NCBI GenBank assembly: GCA_946885665.1
Contig: CAMPGT010000157.1
Coordinates: 1 to 9,086, forward strand
From: an uncultured Chitinophagaceae bacterium
GTDB taxonomy: Bacteria; Bacteroidota; Bacteroidia; Chitinophagales; Chitinophagaceae
DNA: 9,086 nucleotides
Direction: 5' to 3'
Shown: positions 6,021 through 9,086 of the stretch, in pieces
Layout of the letters: each line of letters opens with the position of its first letter
Position numbering within the stretch: the stretch's first letter is position 1
Position numbers and translations under genes: made by a program
Notes under the pieces: generated by a model
Told to the model about the DNA's origin: nothing
What the model saw: the letters and a program-made list of their open reading frames with translations, nothing else
The model's database searches: none

Positions 6021-6060
6021 CTCTACCCACTCCCCGCTCCCCGTTCCTCCCATTGCCCAT
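6021..6060 (-). repeat. Diverged C-rich arm, inverse of the heptamer repeat
   Basis: On the minus strand this stretch has G-tracts GGG, GGGG, GGGG, GGG with short loops and a further GGG from the ATGGGCAATGGG part, so it resembles decayed GGGGAGY heptamers in the opposite orientation. It can pair imperfectly with the G-rich arm at 5976-6016 across a short TTTT loop, giving a long imperfect hairpin in the ThuA 3' region, or fold as a quadruplex on the other strand. Confidence 0.65.
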
Positions 6061-6082
6061 TCCTTCCTTTCCTGTAATTTCG
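6053..6082 (+). promoter_or_regulatory. Bacteroidota-type promoter of the kinase-barrel gene
   Basis: TTG at 6053-6055, exactly 19 bases, then TAATTTCG at 6075-6082, one base off the TAnnTTTG consensus. It would give a leader of roughly 60 bases before the ATG at 6152. The -33 element lies inside the diverged repeat arm. Confidence 0.5.
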
Positions 6083-6151
6083 CTTCCGGGTTGTTCTGCC
6101 TTATAAAATCTGCTTTTAAACCAGTCCCCCGGTTGCTTAAAGAACATTTCA

Positions 6152-8689
6152 ATGCAAAAGTCGGCATGGCTCATTCCACTGTTAATCTTAACAACACTTA
6201 ACTGCGCGGCGCAGGATAGTGTTTGGGTTCGTTTGCGTCCCAAATATGACAAGGCAGGTAAGGTTCACCGTTTCTTTTTCGGCGAAAATTACCGGCGCGA
6301 ATGGGCCGACAGCACTTATTTGCCTGTCATCGACCTGGCGAAAGTGCAGGGAGGTTTAACACCCGAAAAGCTTGGTGGCGGCCATCAAACCGTATCGCTG
6401 CGGCTGGTTGACAAAACAGGAGCAGAATGGGTGCTTCGAAACATTGAAAAGGATCCCTCAGTGCTGCTTCCGCCAGAATTGCGGCAAACCTTTGCGAAAG
6501 ATGTGCTCGACGATGCCATGTCGGCCCAGCACCCCTTCTCCTCCCTCGTAGTTGCCGAATTGGCCAGGGCGGTGCATGTGCCCCAGGCGCAGCCGGTGGT
6601 GGGCGTGGTGAAACCTAACGATACGTTGTTGGGTGAATACAGCAGCAAATTTGCCGGAAGGGTGTGCTTGTTGGAGGAAAGGGAACCCCTGGGCGAATCG
6701 GATAACACACTCAAAATGATGGGTGAGCTCGATGAAGACAACGACAATCAGATCGATGGCCCCGCGTTTTTGCGCGCCCGGCTGCTCGACCTGCTGATCA
6801 GCGACTGGGACCGGCACCCCGACCAATGGAGATGGGTGGACACGAGAAAAGGAAAGACGAAATTTTATATTGGCATACCCCGCGACCGCGACCAGGCATT
6901 TTACCTCAACCAGGGCGTTTTTCCATCCCTTGCCCGTCAACCATGGATCGTTCCGAGCCTCCAGGGCTTCGATGAAAAGATCAACCACGTAAAATACTCC
7001 ATGAAGGAAGGCGCATTTATGCAATCCAGGCCAGGTATGTTTATTCCGTACGGAGAGTGGATGCGCATCACCAATGAGTTTGTGTTGCAGTTAACGGACT
7101 CCGTGCTTCGGGCAGCTATTCGCAAGTTGCCCGCCAGCGCATGGCGCCATGGTCATGAGAAATTGTTCAACCAATTGAAGCAGCGCCGCGATAACATTCC
7201 CGCCGCCATGAGTGAATATTACCAGTTTATCAGGAAAATTCCTGATTTGCAGTTGAGCGACAAACACGAGTTTGTTTCAATAAAAGACAGCAGTGACGGA
7301 ACACTGATGTTGAACGTTCATAAAATTTCAAAGGACAACGATAATAAAGAATTGCTTTCCACCGCATTCGATCCGAAGATCACAAAAGAAATCAGGCTAT
7401 ACACCGGCATGGGAAATGACAGCGTGCTGATCGATAACCAATCTTCGCGCATCAGGATAAGAGTGATCGGTGATGAAGGAAACAAGAAATTCAATGTGAT
7501 CCATTCACCCCGCAAAGTGAAGGTGTACAACAAATCAAGTACCGGAACCTACTACGATCCCGCCGGTAAATTGGCACTGCACCTATCGGATGACAGCCTG
7601 AACACGGCATATGTACCCACGAACAGGTATAATAAGTTCATGCCGTTGCTGGGCGTTGGTTTCAACAGGGACGATGGTTTTATTCTCGGCCTCGGGTTTA
7701 AGTACACCAAACAGGGATTCAGAAAACTGCCTTATTCCAGCACCAACCAGTTGCTGCTGTATCATTCCTTTGCAACATCGGCCTACCGGGTTAACTACGC
7801 TTCTGAATGGATACATGTTTTTGGCGCTGCCGACCTCGTGGCGAATGTTGACATTTATGCGCCGCAAAACACGCACAATTTTTTCGGAACGGGCAATGAA
7901 ACTGTATTCGATAAAACAGGCAACGGCATTTCCTATTACAGGTCGCGGTACAGCCTTTACCAGTTTAGTGCCGGATTAAGATGGAGAAACGACAGGGGAT
8001 TCAGCTTTTCAGTGGGCCCGGCATTGCATCACTATTCGTTAGACAGCGCGGATAACCTCGGCAGATTTCTTGAAAATGGCGGCCGGGTTTTTTCGTACGA
8101 CAGCTCATCGCTGACCAGGAATAAAACCCATGCGGGAATTATCCTGTCTCTGGGTTTAGACAGGAAGAACAATAAAGTATTGCCGTCACACGGGTACAAT
8201 GCCAATGTTCAGTTGCGGGCACTTGGCGGATTAAGCACGTATGCAAAATCATTTTCGCAGTTGGAGGCCGATTTTTCAGTGTACGTGCCCCTCGATAAAA
8301 AAGGTTATGTGGTTCTTGCCGACAGGGTGGGAGGTGGCATCAGCCTGGGCAAAACGGCATTCTACCAATCGTTGTTTATTGGCGGGCACGACAATTTGCT
8401 GGGTTTCCGGCAATATCGTTTTGCCGGTGAACATTCGGTGTACAATAATCTTGAAGCAAGGGTAAGACTCACTAATTTTACAGGATATATTATTCCCGGC
8501 GAGTTTGGTATGGTGGCCTTTTACGATGCGGGAAGGGTGTGGGTTGATGACGACGGTTCGGATACCTGGCACCAGGGCGTTGGCGGTGGGTTGTATTTTG
8601 CGCCAGCCAGGATGGCAGTGTTAAGTGTTGTGGCAGGATATTCGAAGGAAGGCTGGTATCCCTATGTAACGCTGGGATTCAGGTTTTAA
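6152..8689 (+). CDS. Outer-membrane protein: kinase-like domain fused to BamA/TamA-type barrel
   Basis: An 845-residue exported protein. Residues 1 to about 20 are a signal peptide (cleavage near NCAA/QD). Residues about 60 to 360 resemble the HipA/FAM20/PI4K-type kinase fold: a strand EWVLRNIEKDPS (92-103), a helix SSLVVAELARAVHVPQAQPVV (from 130), LGEYSSKFAGRVCLLEE (160-176), then the catalytic-loop-like LLDLLISDWDRHPDQWRW (211-228; D218, D220, R221, H222, Q225) and the metal-loop-like IPRDRDQAFY (242-251; D245, D247). Residues about 370 to 460 are a beta-rich link with GMGND and GDEGN turns. Residues about 490 to 845 are a surface-antigen (D15/Omp85) barrel with NFFGTGNE, GGHDNLLGF (745-752) and a C-terminal Phe, the usual assembly signal. 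No POTRA repeats are visible. The region resembles the part that follows metallophosphoesterase domains in some larger Bacteroidota barrel proteins. Kinase activity is inferred, not shown; the barrel call is strong. Confidence 0.88.
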   Translation: MQKSAWLIPLLILTTLNCAAQDSVWVRLRPKYDKAGKVHRFFFGENYRREWADSTYLPVIDLAKVQGGLTPEKLGGGHQTVSLRLVDKTGAEWVLRNIEKDPSVLLPPELRQTFAKDVLDDAMSAQHPFSSLVVAELARAVHVPQAQPVVGVVKPNDTLLGEYSSKFAGRVCLLEEREPLGESDNTLKMMGELDEDNDNQIDGPAFLRARLLDLLISDWDRHPDQWRWVDTRKGKTKFYIGIPRDRDQAFYLNQGVFPSLARQPWIVPSLQGFDEKINHVKYSMKEGAFMQSRPGMFIPYGEWMRITNEFVLQLTDSVLRAAIRKLPASAWRHGHEKLFNQLKQRRDNIPAAMSEYYQFIRKIPDLQLSDKHEFVSIKDSSDGTLMLNVHKISKDNDNKELLSTAFDPKITKEIRLYTGMGNDSVLIDNQSSRIRIRVIGDEGNKKFNVIHSPRKVKVYNKSSTGTYYDPAGKLALHLSDDSLNTAYVPTNRYNKFMPLLGVGFNRDDGFILGLGFKYTKQGFRKLPYSSTNQLLLYHSFATSAYRVNYASEWIHVFGAADLVANVDIYAPQNTHNFFGTGNETVFDKTGNGISYYRSRYSLYQFSAGLRWRNDRGFSFSVGPALHHYSLDSADNLGRFLENGGRVFSYDSSSLTRNKTHAGIILSLGLDRKNNKVLPSHGYNANVQLRALGGLSTYAKSFSQLEADFSVYVPLDKKGYVVLADRVGGGISLGKTAFYQSLFIGGHDNLLGFRQYRFAGEHSVYNNLEARVRLTNFTGYIIPGEFGMVAFYDAGRVWVDDDGSDTWHQGVGGGLYFAPARMAVLSVVAGYSKEGWYPYVTLGFRF

Positions 8690-8698
8690 CGAAAAAGA

Positions 8699-9086
8699 AT
8701 GAGAGTACAATTACTTAACCTTTTAAAAGGCAACGAAAAGGCGATGACGTCGGAAGGTATCGACCGCCGGCTGTCCATTCGCCCTTTTCTTGAATATCTT
8801 GAAGAACGCTCGAAGGATACGCAGTCCATCAAGTCGGCATTTCTGCGTTCAGCCATCGATGAATTTCGCAAGCATCCCGAACTGCTCGAGAACCTGACGC
8901 TTGAAAAAATAATGCAGCACCGGCACCTCCTCGATCTGGTTTACTCAACGTTGTCGGTGTCGGTGGAAGACGAAGAGGGACAGCTTTGGTCGCTCTGTGC
9001 GCCCATCATGCCAATGATCTTTTATGGTACCGACGACTTCTATAATATTTTGCTCGACGAGGAAACCGGAGAGTTGAAACAGGGGG
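8699..9086 (+). CDS. 5' part of an unrecognised gene, cut by the window edge
   Basis: An open frame from the ATG at 8699-8701 runs 129 codons to the end of the window without a stop. It begins 9 bp after the barrel gene stop with no terminator between, so the two are probably co-transcribed. The protein starts with MRVQLLNLLKG, has no signal peptide, and is mostly helical and acidic: RPFLEYLEERSK, SAFLRSAIDEFRKHPELLENLTLEKI, then LLDLVYSTLSVSVEDEEGQLWSLCAPIMPMIFYGTDDFYNILLDEE. The pattern recalls, from memory, the N-terminal part of large cytoplasmic proteins with GAF domains in Chitinophagaceae, but nothing in the visible part proves it. A minus-strand frame over 8686-8871 is a shadow of this gene. 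Confidence 0.75.
   Translation, partial: MRVQLLNLLKGNEKAMTSEGIDRRLSIRPFLEYLEERSKDTQSIKSAFLRSAIDEFRKHPELLENLTLEKIMQHRHLLDLVYSTLSVSVEDEEGQLWSLCAPIMPMIFYGTDDFYNILLDEETGELKQG

Noticed and set aside
5976..6060. A possible CRISPR array or short-spaced repeat locus
   Set aside because: The units are 7 bp with no spacers, and no cas gene is present; it is a simple tandem repeat.
5610..6252. Two minus-strand reading frames with LLPTPYS repeats
   Set aside because: They are translations of the GGGAGTA heptamer array and of the ThuA gene in antisense; low-complexity frames of this type arise from the repeat alone.
6458..7024. A minus-strand frame of 188 codons inside the kinase-barrel gene
   Set aside because: It is antisense to the conserved kinase-like motifs and has no domain pattern of its own.

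Overview
The window looks like a chromosomal stretch of a Bacteroidota bacterium, most likely of the Chitinophagaceae or a near relative. The evidence is the protein types (SWIB protein with a lysine-rich tail, CHRD lipoprotein with an acidic surface-export signal, ThuA-like secreted protein, Bacteroidota-type BamA-like barrel protein), the near absence of Shine-Dalgarno sites, A/T-rich leaders, and promoters of the Bacteroidota form TTG-N19-TAnnTTTG. I see no rRNA, tRNA, CRISPR array, transposase, integrase or phage gene. The family assignments come from motif reading alone; no search was run.

Layout. 1-480: a SWIB-domain protein with a histone H1-like tail, ended by a strong hairpin terminator shared with the convergent gene. 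492-1427 (-): a lipoprotein of unknown function. 1600-2055 (+): a small secreted protein. 2056-2454 (-) and 2602-3072 (+): two stand-alone receiver-domain response regulators, divergently arranged. 3082-3570 (-): a CHRD-domain lipoprotein probably shown on the cell surface. 3648-4751 (-): a membrane-anchored UlaG/NAPE-PLD-like metallo-beta-lactamase-fold hydrolase. 4824-5027 (-): a small protein of unknown function. 5166-5990 (+): a secreted ThuA-like protein. 5969-6060: a G-rich heptamer tandem repeat followed by a diverged C-rich arm. 6152-8689 (+): a large outer-membrane protein joining a kinase-like N-terminal region to a BamA/TamA-type beta-barrel. 8699-9086 (+): the start of an unrecognised gene 9 bp behind it, cut by the window edge.

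How the genes relate. Most of the products act in the envelope (two lipoproteins, three exported or outer-membrane proteins, one membrane-anchored hydrolase), but apart from the 6152 and 8699 genes they look like single transcription units, not one pathway. The two most interesting signals are the periplasmic kinase-like domain fused to an Omp85-type barrel, whose VRGF-equivalent motif has lost its arginine, and the heptamer repeat, which supplies the stop codon of the ThuA gene, has G-quadruplex potential on both strands, and carries the -33 element of the likely promoter of the barrel gene.
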